A stretch of 64,000 nucleotides of DNA from Mesorhizobium sp. B2-3-4 (GCF_006442315.1 NZ_VFVY01000008.1:1-64000), one strand, 5' to 3'. Shown: positions 30,251 to 40,150, counted from the first letter of the stretch. A program made the numbers and translations. The notes: generated from the sequence alone by a model not told the origin.

Positions 30251-30940
30251 ATGATCGCGCCACGCATCATGGTGGTGGAGGACGAGGAGCCGCTCGGCGT
30301 GCTCCTCCGCTACAATCTTGAATCCGAGGGTTACCAGGTCGAGGTGGTGACACGCGGCGACGAAGCCGAGATCCGCCTGCAGGAGAACGTACCCGATCTT
30401 CTGGTGCTCGACTGGATGGTGCCGGCGGTATCCGGCATCGAGCTCTGCCGGCGCCTGCGGATGCGGCCCGAGACCGAGCGGCTGCCGATCATCATGCTGA
30501 CGGCGCGCGGCGAGGAGAGCGACCGCGTGCGCGGCCTCTCGACCGGCGCCGACGACTATCTGGTCAAGCCGTTCTCGACGCCCGAATTCATGGCCCGCGT
30601 CAAGGCGCTGCTGCGCCGCGCCAAGCCGGAAGTGCTGTCCAGCGTCCTCAAGGTCGGCGACATCGTGCTCGACCGCGAGTCGCACCGGGTCTACCGCAAG
30701 AAGAGCGAAATCCGGCTCGGTCCGACCGAGTTCCGGCTGCTCGAATTCATGATGCGCCATCCCGGCCGCGTGTTCTCGCGCAGCCAGTTGCTCGACAATG
30801 TCTGGGGCGAGACGATCTATATCGACGAGCGCACGGTGGACGTGCATGTCGGGCGGCTGCGCAAGGCGGTCAACAATGGCCGCATGCCTGACGTCATCCG
30901 TACCATTCGCGGTGCGGGATATGCCATCAGGGAAGACTAG
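30251..30940 (+). CDS. phoB: Phosphate regulon response regulator PhoB
   Basis: A 229-aa OmpR-family regulator. The receiver domain (1-120) has acidic pocket EDEE and phospho-acceptor Asp54 in LLVLDWMVP, with the switch Lys in YLVKPFS. The winged-helix domain (130-228) ends RTIRGAGYAIRED. It is last in the operon and is the expected binder of the PHO box at 25632. No phoR gene is in the window. A large palindrome follows 3 nt beyond its stop. Confidence 0.96.
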   Translation: MIAPRIMVVEDEEPLGVLLRYNLESEGYQVEVVTRGDEAEIRLQENVPDLLVLDWMVPAVSGIELCRRLRMRPETERLPIIMLTARGEESDRVRGLSTGADDYLVKPFSTPEFMARVKALLRRAKPEVLSSVLKVGDIVLDRESHRVYRKKSEIRLGPTEFRLLEFMMRHPGRVFSRSQLLDNVWGETIYIDERTVDVHVGRLRKAVNNGRMPDVIRTIRGAGYAIRED

Positions 30941-30942
30941 GG

Positions 30943-31071
30943 ATATGCTGATATTCAGGTGAGGCCGGCCTGTGAATGGCGGCTTCCTGCGCTCACGTAC
31001 TCAAAGTACGCTCCGTTCCGGTTCTCGGAATCCGCCATTCTCGATTCGGCCTGACCTGAACCTCAGCATAT
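30943..31071. repeat. Large imperfect palindrome between phoB and the ROK gene
   Basis: A nested inverted repeat of about 129 bp: outer arms ATATGCTGA (30943) and TCAGCATAT (31063), then AGGTGAGGCCG (30957) with one-mismatch partner at 31047-31057, then GAATGGCGG (30974) with CCGCCATTC (31032), and an inner GTACT-CAA-AGTAC hairpin at 30997-31009. It sits between convergent genes. It resembles REP-like palindromes of Mesorhizobium/Brucella relatives and may terminate both genes. Confidence 0.75.
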
Positions 31072-31086
31072 ACCGGCGTTTGCGCC

Positions 31087-32328
31087 TTACGCCACGTTCT
31101 TCCCCGTACCGCTTCTTGTCTGCACACCCGGCGCGAAAATCTCCTGGTCGACGAAGGTCAGTGCGCGCATGGCGCAGCCTTCGCGGATGAGCGGCAGTTC
31201 GTTAGGCTCGGTGTCGAAGGAAATCGACTTCGAATGCTGGCCGCCGGCGGTCTGGGCGATGGCCTCGCGCAGCGCCGGCTCGATCAGGTCGAAGGCGGCG
31301 GCGCTGACGCCGACCATGGCGACGGGAGCCGGATCGATCAGCGCGAACAGGCTACCGAGGCCGTAACCGAGTGCCTCGCCGGCCTTGCGGTAGGCCTCGC
31401 GCTCGGGTCCATCGCTCTCGCGAGCGAGCGCGGCGAGCGCGCGCATATCGGCGTCGTTGACGTCGATCGGTTCGGCGTCCTCGCTCATCATCCTGGCGTT
31501 GCGCCAGATGGCGTAGTTGCCGGCATAGGCCTCGACGCAGCCGCGCCGTCCGCAGCGACACAGCGCGCCGCCCGGGCGATGGATCATGTGGCCGAACTCG
31601 CCGCCGGAGGAATGGGTGCCTGTAAACAGCTCTCCCTTCAGCACGAGGCCCATGCCGATGCCGTGCGAGAGCAGGATGGCGATGAAATCGTCGCGGTAGC
31701 GCTCGGGGTCGCGCCAGCGCAGCGCCACCGCCATCATGTTGCAGTCGTTCTCCATGGTGGCGGGAATGCCGAACTCGGCTTCGAGTATGTCGGCGAAGGC
31801 AATGTCGGTCTGCGGCGTGATCGGCGACCACAGCATGGCGCGCGCCTCGGTGTCGGTGATGCCCTGGATGGCCAGCGCGATGCGGGCGACGCTGCGGACA
31901 TCCAGGTCCGGATCCTCGAGCCGGCGCCGCACGATCGCCGTGCATTCGCCGATAAGCGCTTCGCGCGACATGGTCAGTGTGTCCAGCCGGCGCTGTTCCT
32001 CGGCGACCACCTGGCCGGCATAGTCGATGACGGCGACGGAGAGGAAATTCAGCGACAGCACCACGGTCATGACAGCCGCGGCCTCGGGATTGAGGCCAAG
32101 GCCGACCTGGGGCCGGCCGCGTTTCAGCGAGCCGGCCTCGCTCGGTTTGCCTTCGGTCAGGATACCCTCGCCGATCAGGTCGGCCGATATCGCCGATATG
32201 GTCGAATGGCTGAGGCCGGTGGTGGCGGCGATCTCGGTGCGTGAGGGCTGACCTCCCCGGCGCACGGCACCGATCACCATCGCGCGGTTGCGCCGACGCA
32301 GATCGTCGTGGCGGATTCCGACCGACAT
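31087..32328 (-). CDS. ROK family transcriptional repressor, XylR-like
   Basis: A 413-aa ROK protein. The N-terminal winged HTH (about residues 12-70) contains [20 protein letters not shown]. The ROK fold follows with the zinc motif [14 protein letters not shown] and the sugar-site [15 protein letters not shown]. The start at 32328 is chosen because GGGAGG lies 12 nt upstream. An ATG at 32340 is too close to it. The gene is divergent from xylFHG, and a 25-bp palindrome covers the xylF promoter, so it most likely represses xylFHG until xylose or a related sugar binds. Confidence 0.9.
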   Translation of the reverse strand: MSVGIRHDDLRRRNRAMVIGAVRRGGQPSRTEIAATTGLSHSTISAISADLIGEGILTEGKPSEAGSLKRGRPQVGLGLNPEAAAVMTVVLSLNFLSVAVIDYAGQVVAEEQRRLDTLTMSREALIGECTAIVRRRLEDPDLDVRSVARIALAIQGITDTEARAMLWSPITPQTDIAFADILEAEFGIPATMENDCNMMAVALRWRDPERYRDDFIAILLSHGIGMGLVLKGELFTGTHSSGGEFGHMIHRPGGALCRCGRRGCVEAYAGNYAIWRNARMMSEDAEPIDVNDADMRALAALARESDGPEREAYRKAGEALGYGLGSLFALIDPAPVAMVGVSAAAFDLIEPALREAIAQTAGGQHSKSISFDTEPNELPLIREGCAMRALTFVDQEIFAPGVQTRSGTGKNVA

Positions 32329-32422
32329 GCTTTCCCACATCCTCCCGGTCGCCGTGGTTCTCGAGGCCCCCTCGAACAGCTCCGGCAGGGACAAATACTG
32401 GCAGAAGCGGCCGGTGCTGTCA

Positions 32423-32449
32423 TTTATTTATTGCGGAGCCCGAAAAAAA
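32423..32449. promoter_or_regulatory. Second, degenerate ROK operator
   Basis: TTTATTTATTG and CCCGAAAAAAA flank a CGGAG centre, the same A/T-arm and CG-core architecture as the perfect site at 32510. It is closer to the repressor gene and could serve autoregulation. Confidence 0.5.
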
Positions 32450-32483
32450 GTTCCAGGCACCTCAAAATCCATCAGAATCGATG

Positions 32484-32534
32484 TTGACAGTGTTCCGGCG
32501 ATGGATCAGTATTTTTTCGAGGCTCGAAAAAATA
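32484..32534 (+). promoter_or_regulatory. xylF promoter with perfect ROK operator
   Basis: A consensus -35 TTGACA (32484-32489) is followed by a weak -10 near 32507. A perfect palindrome with 12-bp arms, TATTTTTTCGAG (32510-32521) and CTCGAAAAAATA (32523-32534), around one G covers the -10 and start region. Binding there would block transcription of xylFHG. Confidence 0.85.
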
Positions 32535-32596
32535 GAGCCTTTGTGCCGGCCTTCGGGCCAGTTTGGTCGCGCCATACGCGGCGCAGGGAGGATATC

Positions 32597-33637
32597 ATGA
32601 AGAAATTCACAACCGCCATCCTGGCGGGTGTCGCCATGTCGCTGACGCTGGCGTCGGTCGCGCAGGCGAAGGACAAGGTCATTGGCGTTTCGTGGTCCAA
32701 CTTCCAGGAAGAGCGCTGGAAGACCGACGAAGCCGCGATGAAGAAGGCGATCGAGGCCGCCGGCGACAAGTATATTTCCGCCGACGCGCAGTCCAACCCC
32801 GGCAAGCAGCTCACGGATGTCGAGAGCCTGATCTCGCAGGGGGCCAATTCGCTGATCATCCTGGCGCAGGATGCCTCGGCCATCGGTCCGGCCGTGCAGA
32901 AGGCGCTCGACGAAGGCATTCCGGTCGTCGGCTATGACCGCCTGATCGAGAACAAGGACGTCTTCTACCTGACCTTCGACAACAAGGAAGTCGGCCGCAT
33001 GCAGGCCCGCGAAGTGTTCAAGGCCAAGCCTGAGGGCAACTATGTCTTCATCAAGGGCTCGGGTTCGGATCCGAATGCCGACTTCCTGTTCTCGGGCTCG
33101 ATGGAAGTGCTCAAGGAAGCCATCGATGCCGGCAAGATCAAGAATGTCGGCGAGGCCTATACGGACGGCTGGCTGCCCGCCAACGCCCAGAAGAACATGG
33201 AACAGTTCCTGACCGCCAACGACAACAAGGTCGATGCCGTGGTCGCGGCCAATGACGGCACCGCGGGTGGCGTCGTCGCGGCTCTGACGGCGCAGGGCCT
33301 TGCCGGAACCGTGCCGGTGTCGGGTCAGGACGGCGACCATGCCGCACTGAACCGGATCGCGCTCGGCACCCAGACCGTGTCGGTGTGGAAGGACGCGCGT
33401 GAACTCGGCAAGAACGCCGCCGAGATCGCCTCGCAGCTCGCCGACGGCAAGAAGATGACCGACATCGCCGGCGTCAAGGATTTCACGACGCCTGGCGGCA
33501 ACACCGTCAAGTCGCTGTTCTTGACCCCGGTGGCGATCACCAAGGATAATCTCAACGTCGTTATCGACGCGGGCTGGATCAAGAAGGACGAAGTCTGCGC
33601 GGGCGTCGCCGCCGGCAGCGTCGCGGCCTGCAACTGA
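32597..33637 (+). CDS. xylF: Xylose-type ABC transporter, substrate-binding protein
   Basis: A 346-aa periplasmic sugar-binding protein of the Peripla_BP_4 family with a signal peptide (residues 1-24, cleavage after AQA). Motifs typical of XylF are [60 protein letters not shown] and [12 protein letters not shown]. The start at 32597 follows GGGAGGATATC. It is the first gene after the ROK operator. D-xylose is the likely ligand by family resemblance, but related pentoses are possible. Confidence 0.92.
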   Translation: MKKFTTAILAGVAMSLTLASVAQAKDKVIGVSWSNFQEERWKTDEAAMKKAIEAAGDKYISADAQSNPGKQLTDVESLISQGANSLIILAQDASAIGPAVQKALDEGIPVVGYDRLIENKDVFYLTFDNKEVGRMQAREVFKAKPEGNYVFIKGSGSDPNADFLFSGSMEVLKEAIDAGKIKNVGEAYTDGWLPANAQKNMEQFLTANDNKVDAVVAANDGTAGGVVAALTAQGLAGTVPVSGQDGDHAALNRIALGTQTVSVWKDARELGKNAAEIASQLADGKKMTDIAGVKDFTTPGGNTVKSLFLTPVAITKDNLNVVIDAGWIKKDEVCAGVAAGSVAACN

Positions 33638-33662
33638 GGCAGCAAGCTTACCCATGTCCTGG

Positions 33663-33692
33663 CGCCGCGGCCCGCAAGGCCGCGGCGTTTTC
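33663..33692 (+). terminator. Attenuator-like hairpin between xylF and xylH
   Basis: A 10-bp perfect stem CGCCGCGGCC/GGCCGCGGCG with a 5-nt loop followed by TTTTCTC. It lies within the operon and parallels the pstS-pstC hairpin. Confidence 0.75.
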
Positions 33693-33782
33693 TCAAAAAG
33701 ATTTGTGTTCCCGCCTCAGAGGGATAGCTTCTAGGCTGGGTCCGGCATCCGCGTCAGACGGGCAGGCCGGTGGGAGGAAGTC

Positions 33783-35099
33783 ATGACCGACACAACGTCC
33801 AACCCGCAGCTGGATACCGCGCGCGCATCGGAGCTCGGCGCGGTCGCCCGTTTCCTCAAAGCGACCGAGATCGATACGCGCATGCTCGGCATGATCGGCG
33901 CGCTGCTGATCATCTGGATCGGCCTGCATATCCTGTCGGGCGGCCTCTTCCTGACGCCGCGCAACCTCTGGAACCTGTCGGTGCAGACATCCGCCGTCGC
34001 TATCATGGCCTCAGGCATGGTGCTGGTCATCGTGATGCGCAACATCGATCTATCGGTGGGCTCGGCCGAGGGCGTGATCGGCATGGTAATGGGCTTTGCC
34101 CAAGTGCATTTTCTGGTGCGGTTCGTCGGGCTCGAGCTCGGCAACCCATGGATCTGGGTCCTGGCGCTGCTGATCGGCCTGGCGCTCGGCGTGCTGATCG
34201 GCGCCTTCCAGGGCTTCGTCATCGCCTATCTCGAAGTGCCGGCCTTCATCGTCACGCTGGGCGGCCTGCTGGTCTGGCGGGGGGCTGCCTGGTGGGTCAC
34301 GTCAGGCCAGACCGTGGCGCCGCTCGACGCCACCTTCCAGCTGATGGGCGGCGGGCCGGCCGGGTCGATCGGCGCGACCTGGAGCTGGGTTGTCGGCGTC
34401 GTCGCCTGCCTCGCCGTGGTGTTTGCGCTGTTCAACGGGCGGATGCAGCGAAAGCGTTTCCGTTTCCCGCTCCGCCCGATCTGGGCCGAGACGCTGATGG
34501 GCGCTGTCACCTGCGCCATCATCCTGGGCGCGGTGTGGGTGGCCAATTCCTATCCATGGCCGGTCGGTATCGTGAACCGCTATGCGGCCGCCAACAACAT
34601 CACAGTGCCCGAGGGCGGGCTTTTCATCGCGCATGGCATCGCCATTCCGGTGCTCATGGCAATCGCCGTCGGCCTTGTCATGACCTTCATCACCAACCGC
34701 ACGCGGTTCGGCCGCTACGTCTTTGCCATCGGCGGAAATCCGGAGGCCGCCAATCTCGCCGGCATCAACACGCGCTGGATCACCATGAAGGTGTTCATGA
34801 TCATGGGCGTGCTGGCAACGATCGCCGCGGCGATCTCCTCGGCCCGGCTGAATTCCGCGACCAATGCGCTCGGCACGCTGGATGAGCTGCTCGTGATCGC
34901 CGCCGCCGTGATCGGCGGCACGTCGCTCGCCGGCGGTTCGGGAACTGTCATCGGCGCCATGCTCGGTGCGCTTCTGATGCAATCGCTGCAGTCGGGCATG
35001 GTGCTGCTCGGTGTCGATTCACCACTGCAGAACATCGTCGTCGGCGCCGTTCTGGTGATCGCGGTGTTTCTCGACACCGTCTATCGCAAGCGCGTCTGA
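33783..35099 (+). CDS. xylH: Xylose-type ABC transporter permease
   Basis: A 438-aa permease of the BPD_transp_2 (ribose/xylose) family with about ten or more hydrophobic segments. Conserved parts are [40 protein letters not shown] and the cytoplasmic loop [26 protein letters not shown] lies 7 nt before the start. It lies between the binding protein and ATPase genes and forms the membrane channel. Confidence 0.93.
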   Translation: MTDTTSNPQLDTARASELGAVARFLKATEIDTRMLGMIGALLIIWIGLHILSGGLFLTPRNLWNLSVQTSAVAIMASGMVLVIVMRNIDLSVGSAEGVIGMVMGFAQVHFLVRFVGLELGNPWIWVLALLIGLALGVLIGAFQGFVIAYLEVPAFIVTLGGLLVWRGAAWWVTSGQTVAPLDATFQLMGGGPAGSIGATWSWVVGVVACLAVVFALFNGRMQRKRFRFPLRPIWAETLMGAVTCAIILGAVWVANSYPWPVGIVNRYAAANNITVPEGGLFIAHGIAIPVLMAIAVGLVMTFITNRTRFGRYVFAIGGNPEAANLAGINTRWITMKVFMIMGVLATIAAAISSARLNSATNALGTLDELLVIAAAVIGGTSLAGGSGTVIGAMLGALLMQSLQSGMVLLGVDSPLQNIVVGAVLVIAVFLDTVYRKRV

Positions 35100-35113
35100 G
35101 GGAGGAGAAGACC

Positions 35114-35926
35114 ATGACCGAGAAAAACGCTCCCGCGACGGTTGCCGGCGGCACACCGCTGGTCGACATGCGCAACATCTCGATCGCCTTTGGCGGTATC
35201 CGCGCCGTCGACGACGCCTCGATCGACCTGTTCCCGGGCGAGGTCGTGGCGCTGCTTGGCCACAATGGCGCCGGCAAGTCGACGCTGATCAAGATCCTGT
35301 CGGGCGCCTACAAACGCGATGCGGGCCAAATCTTCGTCAACGGCCAGGAGGCCGCGATCTCCAACCCGCGCGACGCCAAGAAATACGGCATCGAGACGAT
35401 CTATCAGACGCTGGCGCTGGCCGACAATGTCGATGCCGCCGCCAATTTGTTTCTCGGCCGTGAGCTGATGACCGGCTGGGGCACGCTCGACGATGTCGCG
35501 ATGGAAGCCGAGGCGCGCAAGGTGATGGGGCGGCTCAATCCGCGCTTCCAGCGCTTCAAGGAGCCGGTGATTAAACTGTCGGGCGGACAACGCCAGTCGG
35601 TGGCGATCGCCCGCGCCATCCTGTTCAACGCCCGCATCCTGATCATGGACGAGCCGACCGCCGCACTGGGCCCCCAGGAAACGGCGCAGGTCGGTGAACT
35701 GGTCAGGCAGCTCAAGTCCGACGGCATCGGCATCTTCCTGATCAGCCACGACATCCATGATGTGTTCGAGCTGGCCGACCGGGTCTGCGTGATGAAGAAC
35801 GGACAGGTCGTCGGCACCGCGCGCACCACCGACGTCACACAAGACGAGGTGCTCGGCATGATCATCCTGGGCAAGTGTCCCCCTGGCGCCATTCCTGGAC
35901 CAGGCGCGCTGAAGATCGCCGCCTGA
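35114..35926 (+). CDS. xylG: Xylose-type ABC transporter ATP-binding protein, single ABC domain
   Basis: A 270-aa ATPase with one ABC domain. Walker A is [16 protein letters not shown], the signature is [15 protein letters not shown], Walker B is [12 protein letters not shown], and the H-loop is [14 protein letters not shown]. Classical XylG/RbsA have two fused ABC domains and about 500 aa. The half-size form here must act as a homodimer, as is common for rhizobial CUT2 systems. It is last in the operon. Confidence 0.92.
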   Translation: MTEKNAPATVAGGTPLVDMRNISIAFGGIRAVDDASIDLFPGEVVALLGHNGAGKSTLIKILSGAYKRDAGQIFVNGQEAAISNPRDAKKYGIETIYQTLALADNVDAAANLFLGRELMTGWGTLDDVAMEAEARKVMGRLNPRFQRFKEPVIKLSGGQRQSVAIARAILFNARILIMDEPTAALGPQETAQVGELVRQLKSDGIGIFLISHDIHDVFELADRVCVMKNGQVVGTARTTDVTQDEVLGMIILGKCPPGAIPGPGALKIAA

Positions 35927-36076
35927 GGGCTTTCGGCGGGGTGGCATGGCTCTCCCGCACGCCCCCGGTGCCGTTCACTTGATATGCCAGTGATCACGAT
36001 GGCTTGGCGTGACCATTGTGTTGGCCCGGCGACTTGCCCATAAAGGTCCTGTTTTGCTATTGGACCGCATCATCCG

Positions 36077-37717
36077 TTGAAGAAGTTTTTTCCAATCGTC
36101 GCGTTCGTCGCCGTTGCGTTGATCAGCATGAGCATGGCGGGCTTCGCTTATTTCGCGACGCAGGAAGCCGCCCGTATCAAGTTCGAAGGGGCTGCCGACG
36201 ACGCCCTTAACCGGATCGAGAGCCGCATCGACCTGCATCTGTCGCTGCTGCGCTCGACACAGGCCCTGTTCGACGCGCGCAACGGCGATATTTCCCAGAC
36301 CGAGTTCAAAGCCTTCTTCAAGGCGCTGGATGTCGACGACAATTTCGCCGGCCTGCGCGGCATCGGCTTCCTGCAACTCGTCAAGACGGGTGACGAGGCG
36401 GCGGTCGAACGCGACATCCTCCACGATTTCGGCGCCAGCCATCCGGTCTATCCGGACACGACGCAACCCTGGCGCACGCCGATTGCGCTTTTCGAGCCGC
36501 TGGATCCGTCCAACCAGGCGAGCATCGGCTACGACATGTTCAGTGAGCCGGTGCGGCGCGCTGCGATCGAAAAGGCGATGGCCGACGACCAGCAGCATGC
36601 GAGCGGGCTGGTGCAACTCGGCCAGGGCACGGGTGCCGCGCAGACTTTCCCCGGCTTCCTGGTGTTCGTACGGCTCAATGTCGAAACGGCGCCGGAGGTC
36701 ATCAACGCATCGCGATCCTCGACCGCAGGCTTTCTCTATGCCGCCTTCCGGGCGCGTGAGCTGTTCCAGATCGCGCTGAGCCGTGCCCCGTTGCTGCCGG
36801 TCAACACCGAGATTTATGATGGAGCGGTAAACGCAGACGATCTGCTGTTCCGCTCGGAGACGCCACCGGCGTCATCCCTGGGAGAGCGGCTGTTGGTTAC
36901 CCGCAAGATCACAGTGGCGGGGCGGCCCTGGACCGTCTTGTTCAGGCCGACCAGTGCCTTCTCGCAACCTTCTTCCCGCGCCATCCCGGTGATGCTGGGG
37001 TTGTTCGGCCTGCTGCTCGCCGGCGCCATTGCGCTGGTGGCACGCTACCAGGAGCGGGCCTATGACGCGGTCTCGGCCCTGCACGAGACGACGGAAAAGA
37101 GCCTGCTCGAAAAGGACCTGATGCTTCAGGAGATGAAGCATCGCATCAAGAACTCGATCACCAGGGTGCTGGCGATCGCGCGCCAGACGGCTTCGCGGGC
37201 AACCGACGTCAACGAGTTTTCTGCTTCCTTCTCGGCGAGACTCCAGGCGATGGCGGCCTCACAGGACATGTTGACGCGTTCACGCTGGCAGAAGGCCGAC
37301 CTGGCCGATCTGCTGCGCATCGAGCTTGGGCAGGTGTTCGGCAAGGAGCTGCCGGAAGGGCTCCTGTCCGGTCCCGAAGTGCTGCTCGACGAAACCACGA
37401 CGCAGGCGCTTGGTCTCACCTTTCATGAGCTCGCCACCAATGCGCTGAAATATGGCGAAGCTGGCAATTCCGCCAACTCGTCCAAGGGGGATTGGGCGCT
37501 GAAGGTCGACTGGGCGGTGGAAGGGCGCGGGGGCGAGCGGATGCTGGCGCTGAACTGGCGGGAAGCCGGAAAGAAGAAGGTCGAGGCGCCGACCGTGACC
37601 GGATTCGGCACCAAGCTCATCGACCTCAACGTCACGCGCGAATTGCGCGGCACGATCAAGCGCGATTTCCGGGCGGACGGCCTGAAGGTGGAAATCAGAA
37701 TTCCGTTAGCCGGCTGA
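36077..37717 (+). CDS. CHASE-domain sensor histidine kinase, HWE type
   Basis: A 546-aa membrane kinase. Transmembrane helix 1 is at residues 5-28, a periplasmic CHASE domain follows (about 70-220, with LRGIGFLQLV and SIGYDMFSEPVRR), and helix 2 is at about 300-322. The kinase core is HWE/HisKA_2 with phospho-His355 in QEMKHRIKNSITRVLAIA and N-box FHELATNALKYG. HWE kinases often signal to PhyR. The start is TTG at 36077, followed at once by a basic-hydrophobic signal anchor. It is followed by phyR-nepR-ecfG 3 kb downstream. Confidence 0.9.
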   Translation: MKKFFPIVAFVAVALISMSMAGFAYFATQEAARIKFEGAADDALNRIESRIDLHLSLLRSTQALFDARNGDISQTEFKAFFKALDVDDNFAGLRGIGFLQLVKTGDEAAVERDILHDFGASHPVYPDTTQPWRTPIALFEPLDPSNQASIGYDMFSEPVRRAAIEKAMADDQQHASGLVQLGQGTGAAQTFPGFLVFVRLNVETAPEVINASRSSTAGFLYAAFRARELFQIALSRAPLLPVNTEIYDGAVNADDLLFRSETPPASSLGERLLVTRKITVAGRPWTVLFRPTSAFSQPSSRAIPVMLGLFGLLLAGAIALVARYQERAYDAVSALHETTEKSLLEKDLMLQEMKHRIKNSITRVLAIARQTASRATDVNEFSASFSARLQAMAASQDMLTRSRWQKADLADLLRIELGQVFGKELPEGLLSGPEVLLDETTTQALGLTFHELATNALKYGEAGNSANSSKGDWALKVDWAVEGRGGERMLALNWREAGKKKVEAPTVTGFGTKLIDLNVTRELRGTIKRDFRADGLKVEIRIPLAG

Positions 37718-37795
37718 AATCCTGCCGGCCGGCACCGGCCAAGAAAATCCGGAGGCCTGACATGGCCCCCGGACCTGTATTCCGAAATCGCTGAA

Positions 37796-38041
37796 TTAGT
37801 TGCAGCGCGCCGTGTAGATCCGGCCGCGATGATCGCGATACTGGCAGTAGCCGTTCTGCAGCCTGCGAACCAGCAGGCCGGACCCGGCGCCGACAGCCGC
37901 GCCGATCAGCGCACCCTTGCCGCCGCCAACCAGGCCGCCAATACCAGCGCCAATCAAGCCGCCGCCAACCACGTCCTGCTCGGTCGAGGTGCAGCCACTG
38001 ACCGCGACCACCGCAACCATGGCAATAAGTATCTTCCGCAT
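37796..38041 (-). CDS. Glycine-zipper lipoprotein, 81 aa
   Basis: An 81-aa outer-membrane-type lipoprotein. The signal peptide ends in lipobox VAVSGC (Cys17). A glycine-zipper segment follows (GLIGAGIGGLVGGGKGALIG, then AAVGAGSGLL), and the C-terminus has two Cys in NGYCQYRDHRGRIYTARC, as in 17-kDa-antigen/OmpA-like small lipoproteins. The start at 38041 begins the signal peptide. Envelope stabilisation is a guess from similar proteins. Confidence 0.8.
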   Translation of the reverse strand: MRKILIAMVAVVAVSGCTSTEQDVVGGGLIGAGIGGLVGGGKGALIGAAVGAGSGLLVRRLQNGYCQYRDHRGRIYTARCN

Positions 38042-38123
38042 TGAGTCACTCCTCACTTGTGTCCACACTTTAGTAAGCTCCAACCGCCATTTAGCACGAA
38101 ACAACGGCCTTTGCTGCTCCAAT

Positions 38124-38450
38124 TTATTGTTGACTAAGGTAGTCTTTTTCTGGGCGGATCGTGTTCGATGCCATGACGAGATTGGAAATCGCCAATGACG
38201 CGTCAAGGCTGCCGTCTGGCCGCACCTTCCAGACGATCTGATCGTAGTCATCCTCCAAGGCGGGATCAACGGCCAGGCATTTGGCAACGATATGCTGCGC
38301 CTGCCCCTGCACGTCGCCCATGGCAAAGGGGCGTTCGGCGGTGCACGCGTCAGCCGTTTCAAAAACACTGACCGGCACCTGCAATTCCCGACAATCGCCC
38401 ATCGCGTTCGAGCAACCGATCACCAGTAACAACGCGGCTATGTGTTCCAT
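38124..38450 (-). CDS. Putative lipoprotein, 108 aa, EcfG-type promoter
   Basis: A 108-aa protein with a short N-terminal hydrophobic segment and possible lipobox LLVIGC (Cys12). The mature part has cysteines in GDCREL, DACTAER and AKCLAVDP, and an acidic helix-like middle. No known family. The ribosome site AGAGGA 9 nt before 38450 supports the start. The EcfG-type promoter at 38475-38500 lies 25 nt upstream, which suggests induction in the general stress response. Confidence 0.65.
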   Translation of the reverse strand: MEHIAALLLVIGCSNAMGDCRELQVPVSVFETADACTAERPFAMGDVQGQAQHIVAKCLAVDPALEDDYDQIVWKVRPDGSLDASLAISNLVMASNTIRPEKDYLSQQ

Positions 38451-38474
38451 GACAGATGTTCCTCTGGCCGCAAT

Positions 38475-38500
38475 AACGGACAGCATCGTCAAAAAGTTCC
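38475..38500 (-). promoter_or_regulatory. EcfG-type promoter of the 108-aa gene
   Basis: On the minus strand GGAAC is followed by 17 nt and CGTT, matching the alphaproteobacterial EcfG pattern (GGAAC-N16/17-CGTT). Confidence 0.65.
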
Positions 38501-38617
38501 TGTCATTCCAACGGGGTTACACGAATGGTGAATCGGAGAGACCGAACCGCGCGGTTGGCAAGCCCACGGCCCGCCGGCCTGGACTGGCATTCAAGGTGAT
38601 GAGAACCGGGACTTCGA

Positions 38618-38794
38618 TCAGCTCAACTGCCAGAAGATGGCCAGACATACCATCACGGCCACTGCCAGGATGATGCCCTTCATCGAGCCCTGACGTGCAT
38701 CGGGGGGTGTTTCAACGGAGGCTTCGGTATCGAGAAATTCGCCCATCGAAACACGGGCGGCCTGTTCCAGTCTGTTGATGTCGGCAACCGTCAA
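38618..38794 (-). CDS. Small tail-anchored membrane protein, 58 aa, TTG start
   Basis: A 58-aa protein: an acidic soluble part (VADINRLEQAARVSMGEFLD) followed by a single C-terminal transmembrane helix (about residues 39-57, GIILAVAVMVCLAIFWQL). The start is TTG at 38794, with GGAGG 6 nt upstream. The nearby ATG is out of frame and meets a stop after two codons. No function is known. Confidence 0.65.
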   Translation of the reverse strand: MTVADINRLEQAARVSMGEFLDTEASVETPPDARQGSMKGIILAVAVMVCLAIFWQLS

Positions 38795-38930
38795 GACATT
38801 CCTCCGTACCGCGCTGCAAGTCCTGCTGCACAATCTCCGAGGGCAGGGCCAGTTCCGGCGGCATCTGGGAAAAACAGCATCCACCCTTATGGTGAACAGC
38901 CGGTTAAGAATCGGCGCTCGCGGAAGGCTC

Positions 38931-39965
38931 TCACTGCGTCTCGAAATTGCTGTGGGGGACGACAAGGCGGTATTCGAGGTGGCCATCGCCGATATCGAGG
39001 ATCGCGGTTCCGTTCAGGGATGCCGGCACCACGCGCTCCAGCGCGACGCTGCCGAATCGTTTTTGACCGCTGGCATCGCCGCCGGTCCCAATCGTTTCGG
39101 CCCATGTCAGCGACAGCGCGACCTCCCCGGTGGGGGCGGCGTCGAGATTGGCGGATACCTCGACGAAACCGTCCGGACGCGACAGGGCGCCGTAGCTGAC
39201 CGAGTTGACGGCGAGCTCATGCATGGCCAGGCCGATATGCAGCGCGGCATTCGGATTAAGGTAGGGATTGGCGCCACGGAAGCGAAGACTGTGCGACGGG
39301 TTCGCCCCGTAGCGACCGACCTGGCTCGCCACCAGCTCGTGAAGAGCCGCGCCGCGCCAATTGGAGGATGTCACCAGATCCTGGGACGAAGCCAGCGACT
39401 GCAACCGGCCGCGAAAGCGCGTCAGGAAGTCGCCGATGCCGTCCGAATAACGCCCGGTCTGGGTCGCTATGCTCTGGATGATCGCCAGCAGGTTCTTCGA
39501 GCGATGGCTGACTTCCCGCAACAGCGTCGTCAATGTCTGTTCGCGCCGCTTCTGCTCGGTCGTCTCGACCATTGTCGTGACGACGCCCTGGACATCGCCA
39601 TCGTCGCTCCGGTCGGCATCGACCCAGATCTGAAACCAGCGAACGCCATTCTCCACCGGGACACTGATTTCGAGGCGCTGCGGATTGCCGTTGGCGATAA
39701 CATCCCGCTTGGCAGCGTCAATGCGGTCGGCTTGCGCCATCGGCAGGATGCCGTTGCCGTCGGCATCGTCGGATGCCCAGGGCGCGCGCATATTGCGGGC
39801 CCATACGGTCTTCATCTGGCGATCCTGATAAAGGACGGAAATACCGGCGTTGTGCAGCGCGTGGAGGAGTGCCCGGCCAAGCTGCATGCCGCTTTCAGCA
39901 GGGTGCATGGCGATGACTTCATCGCCCCGCACGCCTTCCGTTCTATCTGAAGTCCTGGAACGCAT
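38931..39965 (-). CDS. PAS-domain sensor histidine kinase, HWE/HisKA_2 type
   Basis: A soluble kinase of up to 344 aa. A PAS-like sensor region covers about residues 28-138 (ISVLYQDRQMKTVWARNM, then GVRWFQIWVDADR). The kinase core has phospho-His154 in LREVSHRSKNLLAIIQSIA and N-box AMHELAVNSVSYGAL. It belongs to the group that often feeds PhyR. Start choice is uncertain: 39965 is used, but ATG at 39908 (MHPAESGMQ) would fit the PAS boundary equally well. Confidence 0.88.
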   Translation of the reverse strand: MRSRTSDRTEGVRGDEVIAMHPAESGMQLGRALLHALHNAGISVLYQDRQMKTVWARNMRAPWASDDADGNGILPMAQADRIDAAKRDVIANGNPQRLEISVPVENGVRWFQIWVDADRSDDGDVQGVVTTMVETTEQKRREQTLTTLLREVSHRSKNLLAIIQSIATQTGRYSDGIGDFLTRFRGRLQSLASSQDLVTSSNWRGAALHELVASQVGRYGANPSHSLRFRGANPYLNPNAALHIGLAMHELAVNSVSYGALSRPDGFVEVSANLDAAPTGEVALSLTWAETIGTGGDASGQKRFGSVALERVVPASLNGTAILDIGDGHLEYRLVVPHSNFETQ

Positions 39966-40150
39966 CGGTCAATCTGTCCACCCAACTCAGGCTGAACGGC
40001 TCACCGTCGATTGGGTTCCCAATGAAAGTCCCTGAAAACCACCCCTAAAACGGTCCGCCGGACGGCGTCCATTGAAGGACACCGCCCGGCGGTGGCTGGA
40101 AACCGTTTGAGGGGTGCGGCTTCCAGTGTTCGCCTGATAAGCCGCCAGGC

